From: Dysidea avara
Taxonomy: Eukaryota; Porifera; Demospongiae; Dictyoceratida; Dysideidae
Length of the DNA stretch: 64,000 nucleotides
Assembly (NCBI RefSeq): GCF_963678975.1
Contig: NC_089274.1
Location: forward strand, 18,741,633-18,805,632
Reading direction: 5' to 3'
Shown: positions 23,318 to 36,300 of the stretch, one piece after another
Position numbering within the stretch: position 1 is the first letter of the stretch
Layout: every line of letters starts with the position of its first letter
The notes under the pieces: model-generated
What the model saw: the letters and a program-made list of their open reading frames with translations, nothing else
Told to the model about the DNA's origin: nothing
Database searches by the model: none
Position numbers and translations under genes: made by a program

Positions 23318-25306
23318 GTGTGTGTGTGCGTGTATCTATGTTTGTTTGTCTGCACGTACCCACGTGAGCAAAAATGTTAAAAATGATAAAAAGCAGCCAG
23401 GATGTAAGAATTGAAAGCTACATTAGTTAAACTTCCACACACATAAACTTTACTCTGAGGTGGTTTCTTCTCGGCGGTCTCAAATACTGGTATGGTGACT
23501 CTTCATATATTTCTTAACGGTCTCCCTTTTTGGTTTTATAGACGTTTAACAACTTAAAAACAATGTTGAAGGCCTACCAGAGGTAGCGTCTACTTTGAGT
23601 TGAAAGGGGAGCATTACCCATACTTACACGAATGAAAATGAAGGGCAGCCTCGAGGCTTTCTCTATACAATTTACACAAGAAAACACGAGACACACTATA
23701 AAACAGTTGAGAAGATATTTCTGTGTGTAATTTGCAGTTTAAAGTGGTCTGTTATAGTTACGCTTCCTTAGCAGTGCATAGCAATGTAATTACCGGATTA
23801 TAAAATAATTACAAAATATGCTTAATTGCAGTATTTACAAATCTAATTATCTAGCTGAATTAATAATAACAAGAATATAAACTAAATTATATACATGGTT
23901 GTGCCCATTTAGTAGAATGGGATAGTAATAATTGCATGGGCGCCTGGTTTTTAGAAGTAGCATTACATCAACTTGTTTTGTATATGTTATAAGTCAGCAG
24001 ACTTCAGTTATCCAAACAAATTCACTTTTCTGGACACTTTTGGATAGCCCTAGGACTGAAGATATTTGGAGAACTGAGGATCCACCGAAATTTAAACATT
24101 TAAATAAAGTTTTGATAAGCTTCCTACTTATATCCATTACAAAAGGTACTTGACTATGATAGATACCTGTAAATGGGCAGGTTGAGAACTTGAAGATATC
24201 TTCAGCTTGGACACTTCTGACGTTAATGTATCCACCTCACTTTTTAAATGTTGTACTTCAGTATCTTTACTCAGTAGTTCAGCCGTAGCTCTACACAGTT
24301 TGGCAGCTTGATTTGCCTGTTGCTTTTCAGCCTCCTGCAGTCTTAGTTGTGCTTGTAGTAAGTTATCTGGTAAGGTAGACTGTCTGTTGACTACTAGTGT
24401 CTCTAGCTGGTCACATACTTCTTCAGCAGTCGGCCGATCAACTGGAACATTCTCCAGACAACTTGTGATCAAAGGCATAGTCACATCTTCCACTGACTTG
24501 GGGACTTTATCAAGGTACTGACTACGCCTCTCAATCTCTGAAGAAGAATCTGCTACAGTTTGTCCAGACGGGTCATTACAGTTAATCATATTTTGTGCAG
24601 GAGTGGGCCATTGGTGGGACAGTGTGTGAATCATGATACAACCGAATGAAAACACATCTGTTTCCTTTCCTATCACTGCACCGTCATTAGCATACACTTC
24701 AGGTGGCATAAAATCTACCACTAAACTGCAGTGTTTTGTATCAATAAAACGTGCTGTACTGAAATCAGAAATCTTCACTTCCAAACCTTCTGAAACCAGA
24801 ACACTTTCACTAGACAAATTTTTAAGTACAACAGGTGATTCACGAGTGTGCAGATACCTGAGACCCAATCCAATGCTGTGTAAAGTGCTTAATTTGAGTT
24901 CTAACGAAATGGAGGCATTTTCCTTCAGTAGACTAGCTAGATCACAATACAAGTGTTCCATAACGATACTGGGCGTGCTGGAGCTCGGTGGAAAATAAAT
25001 CCCCAAGAAACGAACGATGTTGGGATGACACAATCGACTACTCAGCTCACACTCTCTCAGAAAGACTCGTTTTACCATTTGAAATTCCTGCTCACTCACG
25101 TGATCGGAAATCTGGTCGAAACCAGGTTCCAAATCTTTCACCACCACGAACAGCCCTTCCCATTTCGCCTCTATAAGTCTAGCGTTAGTTCCCTCTTTAA
25201 GCGACTTAATGACTTGAAGTTTATTGATAACACAGTGTCGCAGAGAAGCAGGTAAAGTATCGCGCTGCGTCATTTCAGAGTGTATATCCTTTATTTTAAG
25301 TCGCAT
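20750..25306 (-). CDS. pseudokinase - coiled coil - kelch fusion protein
   Basis: Two exons: 25306-24167 and 21763-20750. GT-AG, phase 0, 717 residues. Residues about 30-305 form a TKL-like protein kinase fold with a VVVK lysine (K57), PPEVY and DVFSFGC motifs. The glycine loop is degenerate. The HRD-equivalent reads LKN (161-163), so the catalytic Asp is Asn, and the DFG-equivalent reads DFS (181-183). Phosphotransfer is therefore unlikely and a scaffold role is more plausible (inference). A coiled coil spans about 313-369 with heptad spacing of L/A/V. The second exon holds a kelch propeller of five to six blades. The first exon starts 68 bp from a CARD-like gene on the other strand. The 2.4-kb intron contains a MITE and a long GT microsatellite. 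Confidence 0.85.
22776..23008. mobile_element. MITE with long terminal inverted repeats
   Basis: The left arm aaccgggagcttatgagccg and the right arm (complement aacccaggagcttatgagcc) match over about 40 bp, including the run ggagcatgaaact. Non-coding, about 230 bp, in the intron of the pseudokinase-kelch gene. Confidence 0.8.
23250..23331. repeat. GT microsatellite
   Basis: A (GT)n run of about 80 bp with a few GC interruptions, in the intron of the pseudokinase-kelch gene. Confidence 0.95.
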
Positions 25307-25374
25307 GTATGCAGGATGATTAAGCTCTGCGCCAAAAAACGAAAAACAGTAGAGACCGTACTGCTGGCTGTAAG
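25307..25374. promoter_or_regulatory. 68-bp divergent intergenic region
   Basis: It separates the start codons of the pseudokinase-kelch gene (minus) and the CARD-like gene (plus). So short a gap implies a shared bidirectional promoter or overlapping 5' leaders. No TATA box is evident. Confidence 0.6.
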
Positions 25375-25710
25375 ATGGGCACCCCTACTGGCTATTACGA
25401 GGCGTATAAGAAATCGTATCTCAGTTTACTGAAAGCTCTTCCTATTGACGACTTGATTCCTGAATTATTCTCAACGGGAGTTCTGCCTGAATATCTGAAA
25501 GAAAGACTAGACGCCACCCCTGTGCGTAGCGAAAAGGTCAAGCTTATGTTTACAGAAATGGACATGGAAGAGAAGCTGAAGGCGGGAAATACAAAACGGT
25601 TTGAAGGACTTATTCGTGTGATGGAAAAATTTAGCACCGATGAAAATGACGTTGTTGTTAGAAAACTAGCACGTGATATTCGAATGCTGATAAATTCGCA
25701 GGATTCTTGA
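25375..25710 (+). CDS. small CARD-like death-fold protein
   Basis: A single frame of 111 codons with an ATG in good context. The whole protein is predicted helical. Short amphipathic helices carry a pattern of buried Leu/Ile/Val, with an LIPELFSTGVLP segment followed by LKERLDAT, and an FEGLIRVMEKF helix near the C-terminus. This layout resembles a caspase recruitment domain, which mediates homotypic assembly in apoptosis and innate immunity. The similarity is fold-level and weak in identity, so DED or another death-fold class is possible. Nothing follows the domain. Its head-to-head pairing with a pseudokinase-kelch gene suggests a shared pathway (inference). Confidence 0.6.
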   Translation: MGTPTGYYEAYKKSYLSLLKALPIDDLIPELFSTGVLPEYLKERLDATPVRSEKVKLMFTEMDMEEKLKAGNTKRFEGLIRVMEKFSTDENDVVVRKLARDIRMLINSQDS

Positions 25711-27339
25711 GGAATTTGTATGTATGCCTATTCGTACATCAAAGTTTACATTGCAAACTTGAGTGTGAGCTTTTACTATTACTGTGACTAGTCTGGAGGT
25801 TTCCACCTTCAACTTGATACATTAACTGTATAATACAGTATACGTAGCTTTAATACTATTTGAACATATGAAGTGTTTCAGTTGAGCAATCAGTCTTATG
25901 TATTCCAGTACTGTATAATTAATCCAGAAGTATTCTAACTTCTGTATTTTCTATGAGCTAAACTTAAATTTTGAAAGTTGTATTTTGTGGTGCCTATAAA
26001 ATTCAGCGTCTTCCTTTTTACTATGTAAACTCACCCTTGCTGTAACATCTAGAACAATCTATATGGTCTAGCCTGGGTTATGATCATGCCTCTGTCCTCT
26101 GATGTACATCTAGAGTTGCATGTATGCAAAATTATCAGTCAAGTTATAGACTAAATTAGCACATGTTCTTGATACCCAAACATGGAGCATGGCTGGAAAA
26201 AGGCGGACAAGCGATTGGGTTATTGGTTTGGACATTTACATGGCTAGCAAAGATACACAAAAATGTGCATGCATCTATAGAACACGATATACTTGTAATT
26301 CACTCATGCACACACCACATGCATGCATTTATAAGTAGTTTAATTTGTTTTTCAGCCTACTGGCAGGACTGTTGAGTCCTGTAGACCCTCAGTTTCTATC
26401 CTGTGAAGTTTTAATAAATATTAAGAACTTTCTGAATCATGTGGTTTGGCCTAGAGTGACACTCGCACTCTAGATGCTCTGAATTAAACCATAAAATAAT
26501 GTCTCTGTTTTCAGTGAAAACTTCTGCCAAAATTGGTGAGTTATACTACTAGAGGCAATTATAATTTTTTAAAAACCCCAGTGAAAATGTCAAGCAAACT
26601 AAAGCTTTACCTGACATGGATACACTGCTGCTTTACACAATTTGGCATTCAGGGAATACATCAATAGATTTACTTAACCTTAGTATGTATAATGGTACAA
26701 TCATTATTGTGTTCGCTATTTACTTATGCACTAAAAAAACTACAACCTTGTATTTTGATCTGACATTTTGCCAGGCAGGTTCTATTGTGGTTGGCCATGC
26801 ATGATATTTGCCTGACAAGTGGCCTATGTCAGGCAGTAATAGTTGACTCTGTACTATTATATACTACTTAAATGTTTATCTACAAATGTATATTGTGGAT
26901 TTCCAAAATCTGTTGTGATCATGGCTGAGTGCACTTGACTACACTGTTAGTAGTATTGATAGTCTGTAACAACCTTTATATAATAAGCTTTTTCCTGACA
27001 AAAGGCTATATAGAATTACAGTAGCTGCACTTCATTGTGTATTACTTTCAACCTCAACATCTGGCATTCACCAGAAGGCACCTGCCCAAGGAAAGTCAGA
27101 GTGAATGCATACTGCTGTGTGTGTTGTGTGTGTGTGTGTGCGTGCGACATAGTTTGATAAATACTGTAATATAGAGTAATGGATGATGATTATGACAATC
27201 CCATGGTATTATCATCATAATATACATCAGTTACAAAATAATGATGATGTAATATAATCAAAAGTAAAATAATATATAATATGTTCATAAATATTCAAAA
27301 TTAATTTACACCACTCTACAAATAAAAACACTACCTCTT
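25711..27339. other. intergenic region between the CARD-like gene and ADA-B
   Basis: AT-rich, no gene recognised on either strand. A short GT run lies at about 27118-27140. The 3' ends of the CARD-like gene (plus) and of ADA-B (minus) converge here. Confidence 0.4.
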
Positions 27340-30300
27340 CTAAGAATCGTCAATTTTATATTTTGCCTCTAATTCTTGGAATTTCTTTATCACTGTGTCA
27401 CGCAACAAAGTCTTTTCTTTATCTGACAAGAAGGTAGCCTCAACACCATTAAATACCTGTATGGGATGAAGCACATACAATTTAACATTATAAGTTTTTA
27501 TTTTATTTACTTATTCATTCATCTCTTATTTCACTGCATAGATCCCTACTCCATTAAAAAAAAAATACTAGTACTGAATCATTTGAGATACGGTGCCATG
27601 TCAGAATCATTGCATTAGGGCATGTTTGAAACTTTTCAACTAGGTTATAAAGCCCATTTCTAGCTGGTCAGGAAACCACACAAGTGCATTCAAAATCTTC
27701 GTCTTTACTTAAATAACATGAATGTACAGGTGCAATCAGTCAAAATGTGGTAAAAATAAATACTTCTAACAGACAATATTTCAGTGCAAAAAGTACAGGC
27801 ACAATCCAATAGAAATAATGTTGTATATCTATGGCTTCATATGCCTTGACCCTCTGTGCTTCTTAACACTGCAAGCTAATGACCTGGATTGACACCTCCC
27901 TTAATCAGTTTTTGGATATGATCATCTTGGGAACCTGAATACGGAATAGCGGAATTATGGAATAAGCGAAAATCACATTCTAAATATTTTGTCATTGTTT
28001 ATAGCCTCTATAACGTTTTAATATACATTCCTCACCTCGTAAAGAACACAATCACAATGGCAGCGATCCTCGGGGCAATCTTTAAATAGGATATGTACAA
28101 AGATATTCACTCTAGAACAATCTAACTAAGCTATACTGTTCACTACATAATCGCTAGAAAACTAGAAGTTCTTTGTGCTATACTTGCTCATACCAGCTGT
28201 CACACACGAGCAGCTAGCTAACTGTCCAAAGAGTTTAGCACAAAACTATCTACGTACCCCTTACGTAGCTACCCTGCATGCATGCATGGAATAATCTGAC
28301 CTTTCTTATAACTCTGTTACCATTTCCTCAAGTGTTTCAAATAAATTCGGAGAATAATACTGCTTTCAGCTCCCAACATCAGAGCTCCAACCTCAGCTCT
28401 AACACTTCGTATATAACTCTAATAAATTCGGGCGGTTACTTGTGTGTGACAGCTGGTATGAGTAAGTATAGCACAAAGAACTTCTAGTTTTCTAGCGATT
28501 GTGTAGTGAAGTGTATTTAACATTAGTTAGATAGTTCTAGAGTGAATATCTTTGTACATATCCTATTTAGAGATCACCCCAAGGATCGCTGCCATCGTGA
28601 TTGTGTTCTCTATGAGGTGAGGAATGTATATTAAAACGTTATAGAGGCTATAAACAATAACAAAATACTTAGAATGTGATTTTCGCTTATTCCGTAATTC
28701 TGCTATTCCGTATTCCGCGGAATACAGGTTCCCGATTATGTGACGGTTAATACGAAGGATTAACCGAGGTAACTACGCAACGGTTTATACTATCTCATGT
28801 GATGATTAGTTATGGTCTGGTGCTGGCGTCGGGTATGATAGTATACGGGGAGCTACTTCTGTACATGCGCATCAGTTACCTCGTGCTTTTAGGCGGAATT
28901 TTCACTGGCGTTTTGTGTGACGGCAGATAACGGTTCAAATCAGGAGAAGCAAGGCACAGAAAGGCCTGAGGATCACACTCAGGACCTGGCACAGGAAGGA
29001 CGTAGTGCTCAAGCGGTGAATGTAGTGCGGGTTGACCGAGTTACAAGACACCATTACTGAGCTGATGAAGAAAGCGTGGGAGAACCTTCTTCCATCATCG
29101 GGAGGTGGAGTAATGAGACCACTCGCCCAAGGTGAGATATCCTTCCTTCTCCCCTTTCGGGATGACTCGCCCCTCCCTGCCCCAGTGAGCGGGGAGGGAC
29201 GTCATTAACCACTGTAGTTATCATTCGCCGGCACGCTATGCCGTGGCCCCCCGTTAAAGGGCATTCGAAGAAGACCCGCAGTTTCATGGTTGATATCAGT
29301 TTGTTCGGCCGTCTACGGGTGGCTCGAGGCTTTTGGGCCCTCCCTGGTGAGGGTGTGGGGATTATGTACAACCGCAGCCGTGCAGCTGGGGCCTGTAACT
29401 TCGTCACGTACTTACCTTATTACTGGAGGCCTGGGGGTCACCTGGAGAACCACAGGTACCCCAGCAGCCAAGCAACTGGTAGTGCCCCTCGGTGATCCTG
29501 CCTTATAACTTGGCCCGAGGCCTGATGTTTCTTCAAGGGAGAAGTGTACTAGCCTGAGTGTAATAGCTGTCGTACAGCCGGTATATATGTCAAGTTCTAC
29601 CCGGTTACTACTGTCGCGTGTCTCTGTTTAGGAGTACCGCCTCCGTCCGCACTTCAGCATGTGCAGCTGGTCAACAACCCCCGGCAGGGGTCGGAAGCTG
29701 GGGGCATTGTGACCGTGACACCAGACAACAATACAGCTACTGGCCTTGCCAGTAGTAGCCAAGTGGGCAACCTCGGCAGGGAGTTGCCGATGGGATATGC
29801 TGGAGGGATTTGTGTTGGGGAAGGTTTGCCCCCAGTACCAGAGAGGCTTGCAGCACGGATCAGACGGGGGGGAATTTATTGAGATGTGCGAGTTGATACC
29901 TGAGTATTGGCTAGCTAAAGAGGAAGATGGAACAGTCAAGGCAGAGAGGCAACGACCCAGGAGGGTTTTGGATGTCTTTACCTGGGTGCAATCAATCACA
30001 ATCTATGTGAGTGTCAGAGCAGCACATGATCCTTCACTGATACCTGAACTGATGGCCTATATGTACATGATTGTTAGGGCTAGCCAGGACTTTGGTGGCA
30101 CAAGTTGGGTCAATTATGATACAGTGTTCCGAAGGCAGGCAGCAGCGACTGGTGTGACAACATGGTCAAGGGTCAATGGAACCCTACACTACATCTGTTT
30201 CAACGGTCCGCGTAGGCAAGCCCATCGCTGTGATCTGTGCTTGGCAGCTACACACAGGACCGAAGACTGTGGGCTTGGAGATCCAGAGCAGGAGGGCTCG

Positions 30301-33300
30301 AGTCGTCTGCGGGCTCTGGAGGCAACAGTTCAGTCCCTGTCGTCAAGGCAGACTGCTAGCCATCGCCAGGCCTCCCAGCCGATACAATCATCTGGTCAAG
30401 TGTGCAGAGCCTGGAACAGGCAGGAGTGTCATTTCCGGCAGTGTCGGCATACACATGTATGCAGCAACTGCGGTGGAAACCACCCAGCAATACTGTTGGG
30501 CCGCCAGTCAAGGGTCACACCACCGAGGTGGTTGGTTCCAGCCTTATTGAACTATGTCATAATTTTGTTGTGATTCAGGTCAAACTCAGCTCTATTCATA
30601 TGTAGCAACCGCTGTGTGTTTTTATTAAATGCTTAATCAGAATTATTACTTAGTGGAGTCTCTCACCAGCCGGTAAGAGGCCTCATCCAACTGCGAACTG
30701 TGCTACCAGTGGCTATTTGCCAGCCTGGTTATTTGATGCTGTAGCTAATCCAATGAATGCATGTGCTTAGGTTAGAGCTAGTGAGAAGTTGGTGGGCTGT
30801 TGGCTGGTGAGAGACTGGGGTATGGGATAGAGTCAATAGCCCCTTATTGTCTCCATAGAGGGCTACCAGTACATGGAAGATTTACAAGCCTTGGACTCCT
30901 GTCGTCCGTTGAGCCCACTGAGACTTCCACAGGAACTGTGCAGGGTTGTGACTCCTTTACACTGGCGGGAGTGGGACAGGTTCCTAAGGCAGCACCCAGA
31001 TCAGCAGTTCCGAAGCTATGTGGTTGATGGGATTAGAAATGGCTTCAGACTGGGGTTCGACTGGAGCAGCCCCCTGCAAGCCCCGTCAAGGCTCAACATG
31101 TCTTCAGCGGAGGAACACCCGAAGGTGATATTGGAGTACCTTGCGTCAGAGTGTCAGGAAGGCAGGGTACTGGGTCCCATGGATCCAGGTCAATTCTCCG
31201 ACGTTCACCGTAGTCAATTTGGGGTGGTACCAAAGAGCACCCCGGGAAAGTAGAGACTAATTGTGGATTTGTCTTCTCCGGAGGGCAAAAGTGTTAATGA
31301 CAGGGTTAGCATACCTCGGTGCTCTCTAGCATATGTTCGTGTGGAGGATGCTGTCCAAGGGGTGGCAGCTATGGGAAGAGGCTTGCTGATGGCTAAGGTG
31401 GATATACGCCAGGCATATAGGGCTGTACTGGTACACCCAGCGGACCGTGATTTGCTAGGAATGATCTGGCAGGGAAAACTTTTCATAGATGCAGACTTGC
31501 CCTTCGGGCTGCGATCAGCCCCCAAGATATTCACAGCAGTGGCAGATGCGGTGACATGGATCATACGACAACAGGGAGTGAGGTTTATCATTCACTACCT
31601 GGATGATTTTCTTCTAATTGGCCCCCCAGGGCGAGATGATTGTGCCGTGGCCCTTGCCATACTACTCCAGATGTTCAACCTCCTCGGTCTTCCGGTGGCA
31701 TGGGAGAAACTGGAGGGACCTACGGCATGTTTAACCTTTTTGGGTCTTGAGATTGACTCAGCAACACTGAAGCTCAGGCTCCCCCAAAAGAAATTGTGGG
31801 AGTTACAGCAAACAGTTGCCAGTTGGCTGGATAGAACAGACTGCCGAAAGAAGGAGTTGGAAAGTCTGCATGGTCAACTGGCTTATGTGAGCAAGGTGGT
31901 GAAGCCTGGGAAAACTTTCACCTGCCGCCTGATAGAACTCTTAGTGGGTTTTTGAAAGTCATATTATCACATCCGGTTAAATGAGGAATTCAAGGCTGAC
32001 CTCATGTGGTGGATGACATTTATGAGTTCCTGGAATGGTATGGCTATCATCACCCCTACCGAGCAGGGCTGTCGTGAGTACCACATCTGGACAGACGCGT
32101 CAGGCTCGTTTGGCTGTGGAGCCGTAGCCCCATCGCAGGAGGAGTGGATACAGTGGAGATGGTCTAACTGCACCCCAGACGGTGCAGAATCAGTAGAGGA
32201 GAGCATTCTGTGGATGGAACTCTTCCCGATTGTACTGGCAATGGCTGTCTGGGGAAGGCGTTGGGAGGAGTCCAATGTGATCATACATTGCGACAACATG
32301 GGAACAGTCGCAGTAGTAAACTCAGGCTACAGCAAGGCAGCACCGGTGATGCACCTGCTAAGATGCCTGTTTTTTTCCAGGGCACGTTTTCAATTTACGC
32401 TGCAAGCAGTGCATACACCAGGGGTCCAGAACACTTGGGCAGATGCGGTGTCCAGAAATAACATCAGTTGGTTCTTGTCTCAGGTCCCCAACGTTGGAAG
32501 AGTCCGTTAAACTGCCATTCCGAGGAGTCTGGCAGCACTCTTGCTGGACCAACACATTGATTGCAGATCAGTGAGTTGGACACAACGGTTCAGCAGTTGT
32601 TATAAACGGTTTGGCCCCATCTACATCCAGGAACTATCAGTCAGGGAAGTAAGCGTTTTATAAAATTTTGTAATTTGTATCACGTAAATTTTCCGTTTCC
32701 TGTGAATGAACAGTTGTTGTCATGTTTTGCGGCATACCTGTTTAAGGAAGGACTGAAAGGGGGCACAGTCAAGAACTACATGGCAGCGGTGAGGCACGCC
32801 CAGATAAGTATGGGAGTTGGTGATCCACGAATGAGCAATATGCCTCAGCTGGGATATATAATTAGGGATATCGGGAGGGTTACTGGGGGTCCACCCAGAA
32901 CAAGGCTACCGATAACACCGGACCTATTGAAGGTGATGCGAAGGTCGTGGTCTCCTTCGATAGATAGGAATGGGGCGATGCTGTGGGCTGCAGCGTGCAT
33001 GTGCTTTTTCGACTTCCTACGATGCGGTGAAGTTGTGATATCGTCGGATGCTAGCTACGACCCACAGGTTAATTTATCTCTGGAGGACGTCCGAGTTGAT
33101 AGCCGGGTGAAGCCAAGCTATGTGGAGGTAAACATCAAGGCATCCAAAACGGATCCTTTTCGTCAAGGAGTAAGGGTGTATCTGGGAGCAACATCAAGGG
33201 ATATATGCCCTGTGAGCGCAATCCTACACTACCTAGCCTTGTGAGGGGCAGGACCGGGCCCCCTCTTCAAGTTTAGCGATGGAAAGGGCTTGACTCGGGA

Positions 33301-36300
33301 ATGCTTTGTCTCTGCAGTAAGAGTCGCTCTGAACGCAGGGGGAGTCGATGCTTCATCATACGCTGGCCATAGTTTCCGGATTGGCGCAGCTACGACAGCG
33401 ACGAAGGTCGGAATTCAGGACTCACTGATCCGAACTTTGGGACGATGGGAGAGTTCAGCGTACCTTCTATACATTAGAACGCCACAGAGTACACTTCAGG
33501 AGGTAGCTGGGACATTACTCCGTACTTGATGGAGGCATAGCTATATAACTTTTACTAGTAGCTATTAGTTGTATACTGTAGCTGTGTAGCTGAGCTGTTG
33601 TATAGGTACATTAATGCTAACGTTCATTATTAGAAAGAAATAATAATGGATCATTACAGTAAGTCACGTCAGCATGTTCATTATTAAGCTGGATAGTTAA
33701 TCAATATAGTTTTACAAAGTTTGGCGAGTGGGCGTTTGGTAGGCATGCTCATTATCGGATTTTGTCTGGAAGGTCGGCCAGCAATTCGGTTGCATGGTTG
33801 GTTAGTCAAGTTCGTACATGACGTGCGTGTCGACTTGCGGTACGTGGGTACTGTCTAAGCCACTTTTCCCCGCCTTTCTTGAGTCACGAGCAGGGGGCGC
33901 GATGAACGGCTAGGTAGCACGAAGAGCGGGTAGCGCACAGGCTTGGGTGATGGGGGGTTCCCCCCCATTGGGCTTGGCATCACCCAAGCCAACAAGGATA
34001 TAGCTAGTACTATAGAGCGGTACATCAGTACGTGACACGCAGGGTACGGATATTGCATGCCAGATATATCAACTAGTACGTGTCATCGTGACGTATTTAC
34101 TTCCGGCGCCTGACCAGCACCAGAGGCCAATCTTGTTTATAGGTAGAGTTGGGACCCCCTCCTTTGGCGCGGAGGAGCAGCATTAAATGACGGTTAATAC
34201 GAAGGATTAACCGAGGTTAATACGCGACGGTTTATACTATCTCACGTGATGATTAGTTACGGTGTGGTGCTGGCGTCGGGTATGATAGTATACGGGGAGC
34301 TACTTCTGTACATGCGCATCAGTTACCTCATGCTTTTAGGCGGGATTTTCACTGGCGTTTTGTGTGATCCCTCCCACCCACCTCGGTTATGCTATAGTAA
34401 TGTGTGGTGCGTGGCCGGTATTGCTACTACTGGGTTTCGCGTCCGGCATGCACTCTATACAGTAAGAGCATGCTGTGACAGATGCTGGGCTTGGCATCAC
34501 CTAAGCCAACAAGGATATAGCTAGTACTATAGAGCGGTACATCAGTACGTGACACGCGGGGTACGGATATTGCATGCCAGATATATCAACTAGTATGCGT
34601 CATCGTGACGTATTTATTTCCGGTGCCTGACCAGTACCAGAGGCCAATCCTGTTTATAGTAGGGGTGAAACGAATATTAAATTTAGGTATTCGAATATTC
34701 TTCAAATTAACGAACGAATTATTCTTTAAGAATTTTCTGTATAATTAGGTGCTTGAAAGGGACAAAATCACTATGATTACTACTAAAACTTTAAATGTTA
34801 AAAAAGAAAAGTCCTTTACATGTATTATTAAGATGAAAAATTATATTTTAAAATGACAGTTTTCAGTTGTCAAAATGTTTTCAAGGTTAAATGTGTACAT
34901 TATCCAATTAACGAATATTTAACAAATAACGAATATTTCTTAACGAATACGAATATTTCTTAACGAACGAATAACGAATATTCGTTTCAGCCTTAGTTTA
35001 TAGGTGGAGTTGGGACCCCCTCCTTTGGCGCGGAGGAGCAGCATTAACTCTTGCTTGTCTATGCATATGCCAATTTACAGTACATTTACTACTGAGCACT
35101 TTATGGCTTCTCCAATACACTTTGGTTTTATTTTGTTAGGTTCTTCAAGCATGATATGATTGGTAATTTTAATGGCAGAGCTTATGATAACGTCCAGACA
35201 CTAGACAAAATCTGGTCAAATTGCATAGATGTCTGACCATAATGCAATTTGTCAGGCAGGACACATTGTCCCATCAAAGCACAAGGAAGGAGCCTAAGGG
35301 CTGAGCTCATGCTATCAACAATAACAGTCACTTGGTTGCCAGGAGATAGTATACATTCTTACAACCCAAGGGAGTGACCACTAATGTACCATTGCCAACC
35401 CTCTGGTGTACTGTAACCATATAACAGCTGCAGTAAGGCATGTGACATCTTACCACTATAATGTTCATTAATTTTGCTATGCTATAGTAGACATATTGGG
35501 CATTCATTTTCCACATGTCCAGTCAATTCTGGCAATTGTCCGGCCAATTTTGGTTTGCCAGGACATTGTTGCAGGACAACAGAGAATTCTTATCATAAGC
35601 TCTGTATATCTAATATGAAATGCTCACACATATATGAGTCGGGTTCATTGACCTGAACAAGTTGGCTAGCTTAATAATGCTGAGCACAGAAGTGTTCAGA
35701 AGGTCCACTTTATTTAACACCTCTAAAGACTGACTGTACAGTTGACAAATTTTTCTAAGAGTTGGCTATGTTAATATCTTTCATGAAAAGTAGCTTTGAG
35801 GAAGATGAAGAATTCAGTACATACTATAGCATCAAGCCAGTTACTTTATAGATGGTAATTTTGTGGATAAGGTAAATATCCACAAAGACAGTTTCTTTAC
35901 TTGAAAAGTTCTATAGCAGTCATAATTATGATATAAAAACTAATAAAACTTAACCCAAATAAAATACAAAGCAGTTTCACACATGCTCACCGATTTCCTT
36001 ATCTGTTTGTAGTTCAGTCTTAATTCATTACATGCCATCTTGTAGTCATCAATTAGCGTCTTCCTCATGATGGAGGGATCATCAGAGTTGATGGAGAAAT
36101 TCACATCATCTTGACTAAACCTGGTAGAAAACTTGTCAGTGACATATATACTGGCAGTTGATAGCAGAACATAACAATTACAAAAGTGATATCTATGCCA
36201 AAATAGCCAACTGTGAACAAAAATTGCAGTACTGATTACTGCATCAATTGATACAAAGTAAAGATGGTGGCCCAGGGGTAGGATATGTATTGTGCACCAT

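Larger units (their letters stand above)
28741..35047 (+). mobile_element. tyrosine-recombinase retrotransposon with split direct repeats (Ngaro/PAT type)
   Basis: The order is A1 (28741-28920), gag, RT, RNase H, tyrosine recombinase, B1 (33970-34187), A2 (34188-34367), B2 (34497-35047). A1 matches A2 and B1 matches B2. This A1...B1A2B2 arrangement is the hallmark of Ngaro/PAT/VIPER-type YR elements. No flanking target duplication is seen, as expected for recombinase-mediated insertion. No DNA methylase frame is seen, unlike DIRS proper. B2 is split by a 336-bp MITE. The coding frames carry only a few stops, so the copy is fairly young but not intact. It lies in the last ADA-B intron, opposite to the gene's direction. 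Confidence 0.88.
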
